From the NCBI GenBank assembly GCA_030386875.1, contig CM059579.1, positions 20,308,484 through 20,372,483 of the forward strand: a stretch of DNA of 64,000 nucleotides. The letters run 5' to 3'. A model generated the notes under the pieces. That model saw only the letters and a program-made list of their open reading frames with translations. It was not told the origin of the DNA and searched no databases. A program made the position numbers and the translations under genes. Of this stretch, positions 12,501 through 24,591 are shown one piece after another (the first letter of the stretch is position 1; each line of letters starts with the position of its first letter). This DNA is from Morinoia aosen (taxonomy: Eukaryota; Arthropoda; Malacostraca; Amphipoda; Talitridae).

Positions 12501-12747
12501 CACAATGACCGTTTCATCTCGTGTCTTCCACTGAGCTAGACGATACTGATAAATCCAATTTTCTGTAATCCCAGGCAGCAAAACGTAAGTAATTAACAAA
12601 ACCATCTGAAAAATAGGGCAACGTCAGAAAAACTCTGCCCGCTTGGCCTGTCGAGTTTACGAAGCTCAAAGGTAGTCCAAGTATTGGGGCGATGTCACTG
12701 ATGTCACACGACACCTCTGACATTTATTGTGAGGCCGAGTCTGTGGC

Positions 12748-15700
12748 ACTGCAAGCCTTGCACTGTTGGGTGCTGAGGTATTGCTAGCCTCGCACTGTTG
12801 GGTGCTGAGGTATTGCTAGCCTCGCACTGTTGGTGCTGAGGTATTGCGAGCCTCGCACTGTTGGGTGCTGAGGTATTGCTAGCCTCGCACTGTGGGGTGC
12901 TGAGGTATTGCTAGCCTCGCACTGTTGGGTGCTGAGGTATTGCTAGCCTCGCACTGTTGGTGCTGAGGTATTGCGAGCCTCGCACTGTTGGTGCTGAGGT
13001 ATTGCGAGCCTCGCACTGTGGGGTGCTGAGGTATTGCGAGCCTCGCACTGTTGGTGCTGAGGTATTGCGAGCCTCGCACTGTTGGGTGCTGAGGTATTGC
13101 GAGCCTCGCACTGTTGGTGCTGAGGTATTGCGAGCCTCGCACTGTTGGTGCTGAGGTATTGCGAGCCTCGCACTGTTGGGTGCTGAGGTATTGCGAGCCT
13201 CGCACTGTTGGTGCTGAGGTATTGCGAGCCTCGCACTGTTTGGTGCTGAGGTATTGCGAGCCTCGCACTGTTGGTGCTGAGGTATTGCGAGCCTCGCACT
13301 GTTGGGTGCTGAGGTATTGCGAGCCTCGCACTGTTGGTGCTGAGGCATTGCGAGCCTCGAACTGTTGGGTGATGAGGTATTGCGAGCCTCGCACTGTTGG
13401 TGCTGAGGTATTGCGAGCCTCGCACTGTTGGTGCTGAGGTATTGCGAGCCTCGCACTGTTGGGTGCTGAGGTATTGCGAGCCTCGCACTGTTGGTGCTGA
13501 GGTATTGCGAGCCTCGCACTGTTGGGTGCTGAGGTATTGCGAGCCTCGCACTGTTGGTGCTGAGGTATTGCGAGCCTCGCACTGTTGGGTGCTGAGGTAT
13601 TGCGAGCCTCGCACTGTTGGTGCTGAGGTATTGCGAGCCTCGAACTGTTGGGTGATGAGGTATTGCGAGCCTCGAACTGTTGGGTGATGAGGTATTGCGA
13701 GCCTCGAACTGTTGGGTGATGAGGTATTGCGAGCCTCGAACTGTTGGGTGCTGAGGTATTGCGAGCCTCGCACTGTTGGGTGATGAGGTATTGCGAGCCT
13801 CGAACTGTTGGGTGATGAGGTATTGCTAGCCTCGCACTGTTGGGTGCTGAGGTATTGCTAGCCTCGCACTGTTGGTGCTGAGGTATTGCGAGCCTCGCAC
13901 TGTGGGGTGCTGAGGTATTGCGAGCCTCGCACTGTTGGTGCTGAGGTATTGCGAGCCTCGCACTGTTGGGTGCTGAGGTATTGCGAGCCTCGCACTGTTG
14001 GTGCTGAGGTATTGCGAGCCTCGCACTGTTGGTGCTGAGGTATTGCGAGCCTCGCACTGTTGGGTGCTGAGGTATTGCGAGCCTCGCACTGTTGGTTCTG
14101 AGGTATTGCGAGCCTCGAACTGTTGGTGCTGAGGTATTGCGAGCCTCGAACTGTTGGTGCTGAGGTATTGCGAGCCTCGAACTGTTGGTGCTGAGGTATT
14201 GCGAGCCTCGCACTGTTGGGTGCTGAGGTATTGCGAGCCTCGCACTGTTGGGTGCTGAGGTATTGCGAGCCTCGCACTGTTGGTGCTGAGGTATTGCGAG
14301 CCTCGAACTGTTGGTGCTGAGGTATTGCGAGCCTCGCACTGTTGGGTGCTGAGGTATTGCGAGCCTCGCACTGTTGGTGCTGAGGTATTGCGAGCCTCGA
14401 ACTGTTGGGTGCTGAGGTATTGCGAGCCTCGAACTGTTGGGTGCTGAGGTATTGCGAGCCTCGCACTGTTGGTGCTGAGGCATTGCGAGCCTCGAACTGT
14501 TGGGTGATGAGGTATTGCGAGCCTCGCACTGTTGGTGCTGAGGTATTGCGAGCCTCGCACTGTTGGTGCTGAGGTATTGCGAGCCTCGCACTGTTGGGTG
14601 CTGAGGTATTGCGAGCCTCGCACTGTTGGTGCTGAGGTATTGCGAGCCTCGCACTGTTGGGTGCTGAGGTATTGCGAGCCTCGCACTGTTGGTGCTGAGG
14701 TATTGCGAGCCTCGCACTGTTAGGTGCTGAGGTATTGCGAGCCTCGCACTGTTGGTGCTGAGGTATTGCGAGCCTCGAACTGTTGGGTGATGAGGTATTG
14801 CGAGCCTCAAACTGTTGGGTGATGAGGTATTGCGAGCCTCAAACTGTTGGGTGATGAGGTATTGCGAGCCTCGAACTGTTGGGTGATGAGGTATTGCGAG
14901 CCTCGAACTGTTGGGTGCTGAGGTATTGCGAGCCTCGCACTGTTGGGTGATGAGGTATTGCGAGCCTCGCACTGTTGGGTGATGAGGTATTGCGAGCCTC
15001 GAACTGTTGGGTGATGAGGTATTTCGAGCCTCGAACTGTTGGGTGCTGAGGTATTGCGAGCCTCGCACTGTTGGGTGCTGAGGTATTGCGAGCCTCGCAC
15101 TGTTGGGTGCTGAGGTATTGCGAGCCTCGCACTGTTGGTGCTGAGGTATTGCGAGCCTCGCACTGTTGGTGCTGAGGTATTGCGAGCCTCGCACTGTTGG
15201 GTGCTGAGGTATTGCGAGCCTCGCACTGTTGGGTGCTGAGGTATTGCGAGCCTCGCACTGTTGGTGCTGAGGTATTGCGAGCCTCGCACTGTTGGGTGCT
15301 GAGGTATTGCGAGCCTCGCACTATTGGTGCTGAGGTATTGCGAGCCTCGCACTGTTGGGTGCTGAGGTATTGCGAGCCTCGCACTGTTGGTGCTGAGGTA
15401 TTTCGAGCCTCGCACTGTTGGGTGCTGAGGTATTGCGAGCCTCGCACTGTTGGTGCTGAGGTATTGCGAGCCTCGCACTGTTGGTGCTGAGGTATTGCGA
15501 GCCTCGCACTGTTGGGTGCTGAGGTATTGCGAGCCTCGCACTGTTGGGTGCTGAGGTATTGCGAGCCTCGCACTGTTGGGTGCTGAGGTATTGCGAGCCT
15601 CGCACTGTTGGTGCTGAGGTATTGCGAGCCTCGCACTGTTGGGTGCTGAGGTATTGCGAGCCTCGCACTGTTGGTGCTGAGGTATTGCGAGCCTCGAACT

Positions 15701-17220
15701 GTTGGGTGATGAGGTATTGCGAGCCTCGAACTGTTGGGTGATGAGGTATTGCGAGCCTCGAACTGTTGGGTGATGAGGTATTGCGAGCCTCGAACTGTTG
15801 GGTGCTGAGGTATTGCGAGCCTCGCACTGTTGGGTGATGAGGTATTGCGAGCCTCGAACTGTTGGGTGATGAGGTATTGCGAGCCTCGAACTGTTGGGTG
15901 ATGAGGTATTGCGAGCCTCGAACTGTTGGGTGCTGAGGTATTGCGAGCCTCGCACTGTTGGTGCTGAGGTATTGCGAGCCTCGAACTGTTGGGTGATGAG
16001 GTATTGCGAGCCTCGAACTGTTGGGTGATGAGGTATTGCGAGCCTCGAACTGTTGGGTGATGAGGTATTGCGAGCCTCGCACTGTTGGGTGCTGAGGTAT
16101 TGCGAGCCTCGAACTGTTGGGTGATGAGGTATTGCGAGCCCCGAACTGTTGGGTGATGAGGTATTGCGAGCCTCGAACTGTTGGGTGCTGAGGTATTGCG
16201 AGCCTCGAACTGTTGGGTGATGAGGTATTGCGAGCTTTTCACTGTTGGGTGCTGAGGTATTGCGAGCCTCGAACTGTTGGGTGCTGAGGTATTGCGAGCC
16301 TTTCACTGTTGGGTGATGAGGTATTGCGAGCCTCGCACTGTTGGGTGATGAGGTATTGCGAGCCTCGAACTGTTGGGTGATGAGGTATTGCGAGCCTCGC
16401 ACTGTTGGGTGATGAGGTATTGCGAGCCTTTCACTGTTGGGTGATGAGGTATTGCGAGCCTCGCACTGTTGGGTGATGAGGTATTGCGAGCCTCGAACTG
16501 TTGGGTGATGAGGTATTGCGAGCCTCGCACTGTTGGGTGCTGAGGTATTGCGAGCCTTTCACTGTTGGGTGATGAGGTATTGCGAGCCTCGCACTGTTGG
16601 GTGCTGAGGTATTGCGAGCCTCGAACTGTTAGGTGATGAGGTATTGCGAGCCTCGAACTGTTGGGTGATGAGGTATTGCGAGCCTCGAACTGTTGGGTGC
16701 TGAGGTATTGCGAGCCTCGAACTGTTGGGTGCTGAGGTATTGCGAGCCTCGAACTGTTGGGTGATGAGGTATTGCGAGCCTCGAACTGTTGGGTGATGAG
16801 GTATTGCGAGCCTCGAACTGTTGGGTGCTGAGGTATTGCGAGCCTTGCACTGTTGGGTGCTCAGGTATTGCGAGCCTCGAACTGTTGGGTGATGAGGTAT
16901 TGCGAGCCTCGAACTGTTGGGTGCTGAGGTATTGCGAGCCTCGAACTGTTGGGTGCTGAGGTATTGCGAGCCTCGAACTGTTGGGTGATGAGGTATTGCG
17001 AGCCTCGAACTGTTGGGTGATGAGGTATTGCGAGCCTCGAAATGTTGGGTGATGAGGTATTGCGAGCCTCGAACTGTTGGGTGCTGAGGTATTGCGAGCC
17101 TTTCACTGTTGGGTGCTGAGGCACTGATTGATGCTGAGGTATTGCGAGACACATGCCAAGAAACGCTCTAACATTGCGAGCCTCGCACTGTTAAACGCTG
17201 AGGTATTGCCAGCCTGCAAC
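12748..17220. repeat. 4.5 kb minisatellite, 31/32-bp units, roughly 140 copies
   Basis: Each unit contains GCTGAGGTATTGCGAGCC followed by TCGCACTGTTGG(G)T. Units are 32 bp with GGG or 31 bp with GG. Main variants are CGCACTG/CGAACTG and GCTGAGG/GATGAGG. In every case I checked, the 31-bp form carries GCTGAGG, never GATGAGG. The left two-thirds is rich in CGCACTG and mixed unit lengths; the right third is mostly 32-bp units with CGAACTG. Every standard unit holds the near-palindrome TGCGAG-C-CTCGCA. Edges decay (for example GCTAGCC units at the left and TTTCACTG and GCACTGATTG at the right). Long open frames on both strands here (up to 771 codons) arise because a 31+32 pair is 63 bp. I do not call them genes. 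Confidence 0.97.
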
Positions 17221-19105
17221 AAGTCTCACTACGCAATTCCGACCAGCTCTGGGGGCGAAGATTTAAGCTATAGTCAATACGTCCGTCCGCTTCAGCTGAT
17301 GAATTTGATTAACTCAGTGCGGTCTGAAGGCCAGCCACCGGGCGAACATCCGTCCATGACGGTCTCGAGGCCATAGCTTGCACGGGGTAATTTTGCGACG
17401 CTTGGTTACATGTTTTGAAATTAATATCCAATATAAGGCATTTGGCGAGGGTCAGAGCTAATGAAGTACGAATTTTGCACACGCACAAAATGGCTAAAAT
17501 TATTCGCGCAATCTGCCCTCGAGAATGAATGCTCCCCGTTCGGAAACGCGTAATGAACACAGTGCACAAGCACGCGTCGTGAAATGGTAGCATGGAAGTA
17601 TTAAAGAGGAGAGCAAAAGCAGTACACTCATGCTTCAACAGCTTGTGTGCTGTGTCAAGATATGTAGTGAATACGTGTGAATATGTTCCTTAAATATCTT
17701 GTTTCATCGTTCATGAAGTATGATCAATTACGAAAATAAACCATTAGAAGAGTATTTATTTACTGTTCCAAAATACTCAAAGGCCGCGTTCATAACAACG
17801 ATCTGAAGGAGACGTGAAATCACGTGGCTGGAACAGATGAACTGCGTGCAAAACGCACAGTTTATTCCGATACTTTCCATGAATACAACTTAAAAATTTT
17901 GAAACAACGGGTTCTTGCATAACCCATCAAACTCACCTAAGCCGGTTCACACTCGCTGTCTAACAAAGATATATGAAAGAAGAAAATCAGCAGAACATCA
18001 GAGAAGAAGCCTGCAGGAATTATATTTCAAGCGAAATGGCAAAAGAATGAAACAAAAACTCCTCGAGTGCCGACTGCAAGACGGCCAGCCCCAGCAAACT
18101 ATTGAAAGAGCAAACGCGTATTTTAGCACAAGATGCTTCGTACTTCCTAACGGCAAAACTTTTCTGCCGCTTTACGACACATGTGATCGGCCTTGCCCGA
18201 ATTTTTGGCCAACGAAGCCTTTCTCGGTAGAATTTACGACTTTGTAAAGTTTTATGACGGTTTCGCTCAAACCGTAGCACATTTCTCGGTCAAATCATTC
18301 ATAAGTAATTCAGTTAAGCCCTAAAATGAAACTACTGATACGAGGCTCGGCTTTTAAGAGCGTTAGCAAATTTGGAGGGCATGTCGCGGCCAGACCCAAT
18401 TGCTAAGGCCCCAAAAACTGGCCCAACGTGAGAGACATTTGACACGTTCGCCGGGAGCTCGCAACGTTGCCTTATTTTTGGGTCCCGGAATTAAGAAGAC
18501 TTGAACCAAATTTACTGAACTCGATTCCCGCTAAAAGATACAAACAGTAGAGGTATAAATCTTCTTTTCTACGACCAAGAATTAGCGAGAGAGGATTGAG
18601 CAAATGTTGAGACTTGAGCCTAAAGAGCCGAACTAACGAATTTATTTTGGGGGGATAACATCGATCGTAGACACGATAGTCATATTTTTTATTTATCTTG
18701 ATTGAAGCTTTTCCTATCTTTCGCTGTACTGAAAAAGCGAACTTTTCTGATGGAGTCATTTTCACAGGAAGGAAATTAAGAACTTGGCAAATATAAGAAT
18801 GCAATACACAGCAACGAATTTGTACAAAGCGGTTTTCAACGAATTTCGAAGGTGAGATCTGCCCGAGTTTAAGCCAATGATTTGGAGGTCATAAATAAGA
18901 AGAGAGTTAAAAATTTTCCATTTCTTGTCTCGTATCCCGAATCAATTTTGCTCTTCGTATTTTGTCTTACCTCGCTGCGAGTACAATTACACCTCTCATT
19001 AAATACTACGCAAAATAAAAAAAAAACAATGAACACAATTCGTTGAATTGATCCAGCTCAAAATCCTACGTCAATGATCCTGACGATGTTATTATTATTA
19101 TATAA
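17221..19105. other. No recognisable gene
   Basis: Open frames of up to about 110 codons occur on both strands (17309-17638 minus; 17915-18247 plus; 18472-18804 minus) but overlap one another and show no domain, signal peptide or repeat. I consider them most likely chance. Confidence 0.4.
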
Positions 19106-19400
19106 GAAAGTTTTAGCCTCCCTTAACCACGACAAAGATGTTCCAAGAGAGGAAAGAGGAAGGCACCATTTAGTATGGAGTTGAGGGAATGTGGAATCTA
19201 TTCTCAAAGTGCATAGAAACAGTAAGCTAGGAAAGAAGTTCATGAAACAAGAAAAAAGTTGAAGAAGAAAGTAGTAGGTGCTGAAAAACAGGACAGCAGT
19301 GAACCGAAAAAAATGGTCCGTAACAAAACAAAAACCTATTTTATTACAACAAAAAGGAAGCCTACCTAACCTTTAGCTCGGGCCCACACATGGTTCTCCT
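19106..19400 (+). repeat. Family A repeat, well preserved copy
   Basis: Colinear landmarks: AGCCTCCCTTAACCACGAC, GGCACCATTTAGTATGGAG, GGACAGCAGTGAACCGAAAA, ATGGTCCGTAACAAAA and CCTACCTAACCTTTAGCTCG. The next copy lies only about 290 bp downstream in the same orientation. The translated minus strand is open over part of the element in several copies (residues resembling LHTKWCLP recur), but frames are not conserved between copies, so no protein is claimed. Confidence 0.8.
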
Positions 19401-19685
19401 ATCCTGACGATGAGAAGGCGACATCAGAAAAGGACCGGACAGCCACAGGCGAGCAGCGAATTATGAGAGAGCAGCCAAGAATCAGATTATGATCGCCAAT
19501 TAGCTAATTAGGGATCTGTGCTTCACTAAGTAGAGCTCCTGCAGCGAAATGAGCGGCCGTGTTTTTTTGGCGCTCACATTTGCCGTCGCTGGGAGGTGGA
19601 CAAATTCCTTGGGCGGCCAGCGAGCGCACCCTGCCCTTTCGCTAGCGTCAACAGCAGGGAGTCACCACAAAAACTTAGACTAGAT

Positions 19686-19945
19686 GTTAGTTTAAGCCTC
19701 CCTAACTGCAACATAGCCGTTCCACAGAGAGGAAGGACGAAGGCACCATTTAGTATGGAGTAAAGGGAATGCGCGGAATCTATGAGCAAGGTACATGGAA
19801 ACTGTCGGTTGAGAAAGAAATTCATGAAACAAGATGAAAGTTGATGAAGAAAGTTTTAGATGCTGACACACAGGACAGCAGTGAACCGAAGAAAAGATGG
19901 TCCTTAACAAAACAAAGGACATTACACAGAAAAGCCCTATATAAC
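19686..19945 (+). repeat. Family A repeat, second copy in the 19 kb pair
   Basis: Runs from TTAAGCCTCCCTAACTGCAAC through GGCACCATTTAGTATGGAG and GGACAGCAGTGAACCGAAGA to GTCCTTAACAAAACAAAGG. It lacks the CCTACCTAACCTTTAGCTCG tail seen at 19.38 kb, so it is truncated or diverged at the right end. The leading AGACTAGATGTTAG matches bases before the copy at 61.9 kb, so the true left end may lie about 10 bp further out. Confidence 0.75.
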
Positions 19946-20254
19946 TCTGATCGGGATGGATAATCACAAAAAGTTTTGTTCTACTTCAAATCTCTATTTT
20001 GAGTTTTGCAGTAAAACTTATAGCGTGACTGAAATTTCAATTTTAATTGTCTTTAAGAAGTTAGGGAACTTAATCAATATTACAACCATTAAAAACCTTT
20101 TAATTGAAAAATGTAGGATGAAGTATCATCGCATCTTTGAGCACTCATTTGATAAATGAAATTTCTTGTTTATTTCCCTTAATTCGATAAAATACCCACC
20201 CTAAAACTGAAATAGTGATTTTTTTCTTGGACTATGTCAAGGATATCCAGTCAA

Positions 20255-20441
20255 GCGCACAAAAAGAATGAAAAGAAAAGAAGAAGCGCACAATTATGCG
20301 CACAAAAAGAATGAAAGAAAAGAAGAAGCGCACAATTATGCGCACAAAAAGAATGAAAAGAAAAGAAGAAGCGCACAATTATGCGCACAAAAAGAATGAA
20401 AAGAAAAGAAGAAGCGCACAATTATGCGCACAAAAAGAATG
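20255..20441 (+). repeat. 43-bp tandem repeat, about 4.3 copies
   Basis: Units consist of GCGCACAAAAAGAATGAAAA, a purine-rich GAAAAGAAGAA stretch and GCGCACAATTAT. One unit lacks a single A (42 bp). Copies are otherwise nearly identical, so the expansion looks recent. A 105-codon open frame (20296-20613) covers the array with a Lys/Arg-rich translation and is probably an artefact. Confidence 0.9.
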
Positions 20442-21454
20442 CGCTGAACTCAGCGGGGAAAATAAAAGACGACTCTCAATTATTCAGCCTGGGGCTCCCT
20501 TGCCCTTGTTAGCAACAGCAGATTTAATTACCGCTTTTTCAACTCTACCAATACATAAAATGATACGGTCTGATGAAAGCATTGGTTATATCAGTTTGAA
20601 AAAGCTCATCTGAAGCACGTTCCAAGTTGAAATGTAAAAATAACGGGCTTCAGATTAAATTAACAATCGGCACCGTTCTCGGGGATGCAAGGACAGAATA
20701 CAAAGGACATGGAACGTGTCTGGTAGTAGAATGAGTACTAAGCTATACTATGAAATTCAACTCAACTATCATCAAGAAATGAACAAAAACTTATTGGACA
20801 TAATGAAAAAATGTTAGCGTTACAATAAACACGTATGAGTCTTATTAGGAACAACGTGACAAAAAGTACAAAATATTCACACATTTTGAAACAGCTAATG
20901 CACTTTCTGTCTCATCCTCCTTACAATGAAGCGAATATCTCATGATGGGCAGCGTAAGAATTGTGCGGATCACTGAGATTTATAGTTCGAAAGAATGACG
21001 GACGACAGTGCAAAACTTAAGGTACATTGCTTCTCAAAACTTAGACAAAGATGCATGAAATCATAATTATGAACAATTTCCTTTATATGGTATTAGAAAA
21101 CTCTCGGCTAAATCCCCGATGACTGGCACATGTGACAAGTGTATCAAAAACATTTCGAAATACAGCTTGGCCGAGCGAGCAATCAGGAGCACTTTCCATC
21201 TCGCCGTGATGCGGCGTCTCCTCAGGTGATGAGGGCACTTGAGATGCATCGCGTCGATATGAGCAGGGGCTTATGAAAGTAACATATCGGAATACATCCT
21301 TGAGTGCCCGAATGATGGCTCTGCATCCGGAACATTAGGAGCGCCAGGTACCTCGCGAGATGAGACTCAATTTGCCCACTTAATGGCATTCGCTCTGCAT
21401 TGCGCAAATCACCGCAGCACTCGCGCCAATAGGGACATTCACGCCAGAGTTGAG
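20442..21454. other. No recognisable gene
   Basis: AT-rich unique sequence. Minus-strand open frames at 21067-21485 are short and carry no recognisable motif. Confidence 0.45.
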
Positions 21455-21960
21455 GAATTGACTCCCTAAATTGCCTGGACGTCAAAGCTTTTTGTTGTTA
21501 TTTGAGTGATTTAACACTTTGACTGCGACGGGTGCCACCGGTGGTACACGGATGTAATTTCTATAATGCTGCTGACTGATCAGTATTCACAAATTCAATT
21601 TTCATAAATGCTCAATCAAAGCTAAATGAAGGCACGATCCAGTTCATGTTTTCTATTTCCAAAATAGTTTACTACAATTGACTTTAAATTTGAGTTTGGT
21701 GTTGAACTTAATACTTAGTAGTCGCAGTCAAAGTGTTAATGTAATCTGTAAGATGGAAGAACTGTTTTTCATGAAAAATCGTAGGAACTTTCATAGTGTC
21801 TAGAAGTAAATGTAATTTGATAAATAGAATTGATTCGTAAAATTGCCTCGACGTCAAGGCATTTGGTTGTTATTTGGATGATTTAATGTGATCTGCAAAA
21901 TATAAGCACTGTTATTCAGAGAAAATCGTGGGAACTTCCATGGTGTTTTGAAGTGAATTA
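21455..21960. repeat. Local direct duplication of about 140 bp, one half carrying a MITE
   Basis: Copy 1 begins GAATTGACTCCCTAAATTGCC at 21455, is interrupted at 21511-21739 and resumes as TGTAATCTG up to about 21826. Copy 2 begins GAATTGATTCGTAAAATTGCC at 21827 and runs without interruption to about 21960. Shared stretches include TTGTTATTTG..TGATTTAATGT and AAAATCGT(A/G)GGAACTT. Copy 2 has a single TTAA where copy 1 has TTAA-element-TTAA. Confidence 0.85.
21511..21739. mobile_element. piggyBac-like MITE with intact ends and TTAA target sites
   Basis: Ends are TTAACACTTTGACTGCGAC (21511-21529) and its exact reverse complement GTCGCAGTCAAAGTGTTAA (21721-21739). TTAA is the duplicated target. 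The element proper is about 225 bp, noncoding, with the internal GCCACCGGTGG core. The first base after TTAA is C but the canonical piggyBac CCC is CAC here; the 11.5 kb copy has CCC. It is the best copy in the window and the only one whose insertion can be proved from the sequence, using the empty site at about 21880. Confidence 0.9.
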
Positions 21961-22883
21961 AACTTTTTAAATATTCAAGTTGAACAAAGTCACTAAGGTT
22001 TCCTCTTGAAAGCCCTCTAAATAGCTACGATTCATCACACGTAGTATGAAAATGTTTGCTAATTCTCAATGAGTAGTTATGCAGATATGTTCCCTTTATC
22101 GTAAAACAATTTGCTCTGCTTTTATAAGCGAACTTATCTCAAGTCGTCATGAAGTCTACGGATATTCGTCCAAATATTTAAGTATCTTCTATTGTAAACA
22201 AAATTCTCATGTAAATAAACCATCACATATGTATATCATCATTGAAATTTCCTTTAGGTTTTAGTTCTTATTCTATTCAAAAACTTGATACTAAAGAGCA
22301 TATTACAGTAGCTGGTAATTTCTGATCTTCATGTCCACATAGAAAACTATTTCAATCTCAACAAATTCAACAGGTTGCGTGTAATATTATTTGCTGAGAT
22401 AATACCATTCGCTCTGAAGTTTTGGAATAAAAACGTGATGCAGGAACTCCACGTATGCAGTAAAACAAAACAGCTCAAAGCATTAAAGAATAATAAATTA
22501 CAATCCAAAGTTTACACAATTTCTGTTTAATATAATACGGTTTTGAGCCCCAATAAATATTGGTAAAGATTCAACTCCAAGTGACAAATGATTCCATGAG
22601 AGACAGTTTTTGCCGAACTATTAACATTTAAATAAATGAAATTTTAGCATGTTAAAGGATTGCAGATTAAATTCATTTCATTATTGAAGTGTTTTGCGTT
22701 GGTTTGTGTGCAGAGTGAGGGTCCAATTTCAGAAATATTATTCAGAACACGTACGTAGATGAGTATAAACAGGACTATGCGTGGGAGATGAATGAGACCG
22801 TGTGCATGGAGAGCAAGTGACATGAGAATGTGTATTGTTTCAAATTCTCATATGTTTTAAAAGTAGAAAGATTATATTATAGA

Positions 22884-23035
22884 TTGTTTAAGCCTCTTTA
22901 ACCGCTACAAAAAAAAAAAGTTTGTCTAAAAGAGGAAGGAGGAAGGCACCGTTTAGTATGAAGATAAGAGAATGATGAATCTATGCAGAAAAGGCAAAGA
23001 AACAGTAAGTTTACTTCATCGCTCTGCCAGGAAGA
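22884..23035 (+). repeat. Family A repeat, left-end fragment
   Basis: TTTAAGCCTCTTTAACCGCTAC, then an A-run, AGAGGAAGGAGGAAGGCACC and GTTTAGTATGAAG, ending near AAGAAACAGTAAG. The right half of the family is absent. The break point may mark a truncation or a later insertion. Confidence 0.7.
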
Positions 23036-24591
23036 TGTATCGCGCAATCTCTCTGTTACTTTCAATCTCACGAGACTCAGGACAGCCACCACGAGCCCCC
23101 ATTTATTCCAAATACATTTCCTTGATGTCATCTTCTAAGATCAGGAAAATGTTCCCTGATATTTCCCATTTTTGAAATGAGACATTTTTCTAACTCCCAC
23201 CTCTAAGAATAAGGGTCAAAAGTGTTGAGATAAGGTAACCTGGTCTAGAAAAGAGTAGAACTACATTTTATAACTAAACCCGAGCACGCTTAAGGAGTAC
23301 GTTATTACAAATTCATATCTCCCACGTTTTAGTCTACATTTTACACATCACTCTATTAATCATATTCAGTTTACCTTTTCGTATACACTTCATAGAATTA
23401 AGTGCATTTCGGACAACCTCAGCGGCAAAGTAATTTAGATGCATGCTGAATTTACTTCACTAGAATGTACTTCCTTGTTTTGTATTTTTACCGGCATTGA
23501 TTTACGATGTTCGCATCTCACGGGAGCGTGCGGGAGAAGTAGGACGCATCTCTGAGGGCGACATTTTAGCTCTCACACGACGACGAGAAGGAGCATCAGA
23601 GGTTGCAAAATTCTCTTGGGTGGCCTAAAAATTTCACGTTTCCCTTAAGGGCTGCACCATGAGATGTGCCTACCGCCTGGAGTACGCAAGGAAGTTTCCA
23701 TATGCTCGCCTCGCTCTCTCTCCCTCGCACCACATGATGCGCACAATAGGTCGTGGCTCCTATACTGTAGAGTTTGCGCACCTTTAAAAGGAAACACACC
23801 TTCCAACTACCGCAATGCAAGTGATGACAAGATCCACTTCGCGTCTTCCGACCAAGAGAGCAATGCACGGCCTGCTCAACAATAACTCTCGTTTATTGAA
23901 GATATCGACAAGCAATAAATAAAGCTGAGGCCACAGCGTCTAGCTCTTGAGAACCGTTCATTCTTGTCTTCGGCGTGCTTTCTTGAGCCGCGGGAAACTC
24001 CTCCAGCTCAATGTTGTCATTAGGAAATCGCGCCCCTTTGTCTTCTCCGAGAAATGGAGGTGTTCACTTTATGTTATGCACAGCCTGCTCATAAAGGCGG
24101 TAGCGCTGCTGCACCATTGTCATGATCGCATGCCAGAGAGAGCATCGTTAGAGCTCGAGAAGCGTCAGGCATGAATTAATAAACGTTTACAATTCATTTG
24201 ATGAAGATATAATGAATCAATTACAATTATTCATATCAAGACGAAATATAAGTTTTACGGCATTCATTTTTCACTGTTAGAATTAAGGATTCCACCGACT
24301 TGGTAATTTTAAGTGTTTAAAGACACAAGCCAAAAGGTTCTACCCATCGATCTACATACAATATAGCCGAACTCAGGCGAAGCAAAATTGTGAAGCATTC
24401 AGCACCCGCACATTCAACTGACTTGCTCATCTTCAGTCTATCAGATATGAAAGTATGTCCTGTTTTCAGATACCTGATGAATTGGAAATTTCATCATCAA
24501 ACCTGCTACAATTTCGTTTATTCCACTATGTTGAATAGGCTCATTTAAGTGAATGAAATCCCTTGATCGCGTAGGCTTGAAGGCATTTCAG
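23036..24591. other. No recognisable gene
   Basis: A GC-richer patch at 23.5-24.17 kb carries overlapping 73-90 codon open frames on both strands without identifiable domains. The remainder is AT-rich and unassigned. Confidence 0.4.

Noticed and set aside
12879-15194. 771-codon and many other long open frames in the 31/32-bp array, as a repetitive protein gene
   Set aside because: Frames are open on both strands and in several phases, translations switch among three phase versions of the same DNA repeat at each 31/32 change, and there is no leader, domain or non-repeat coding flank.
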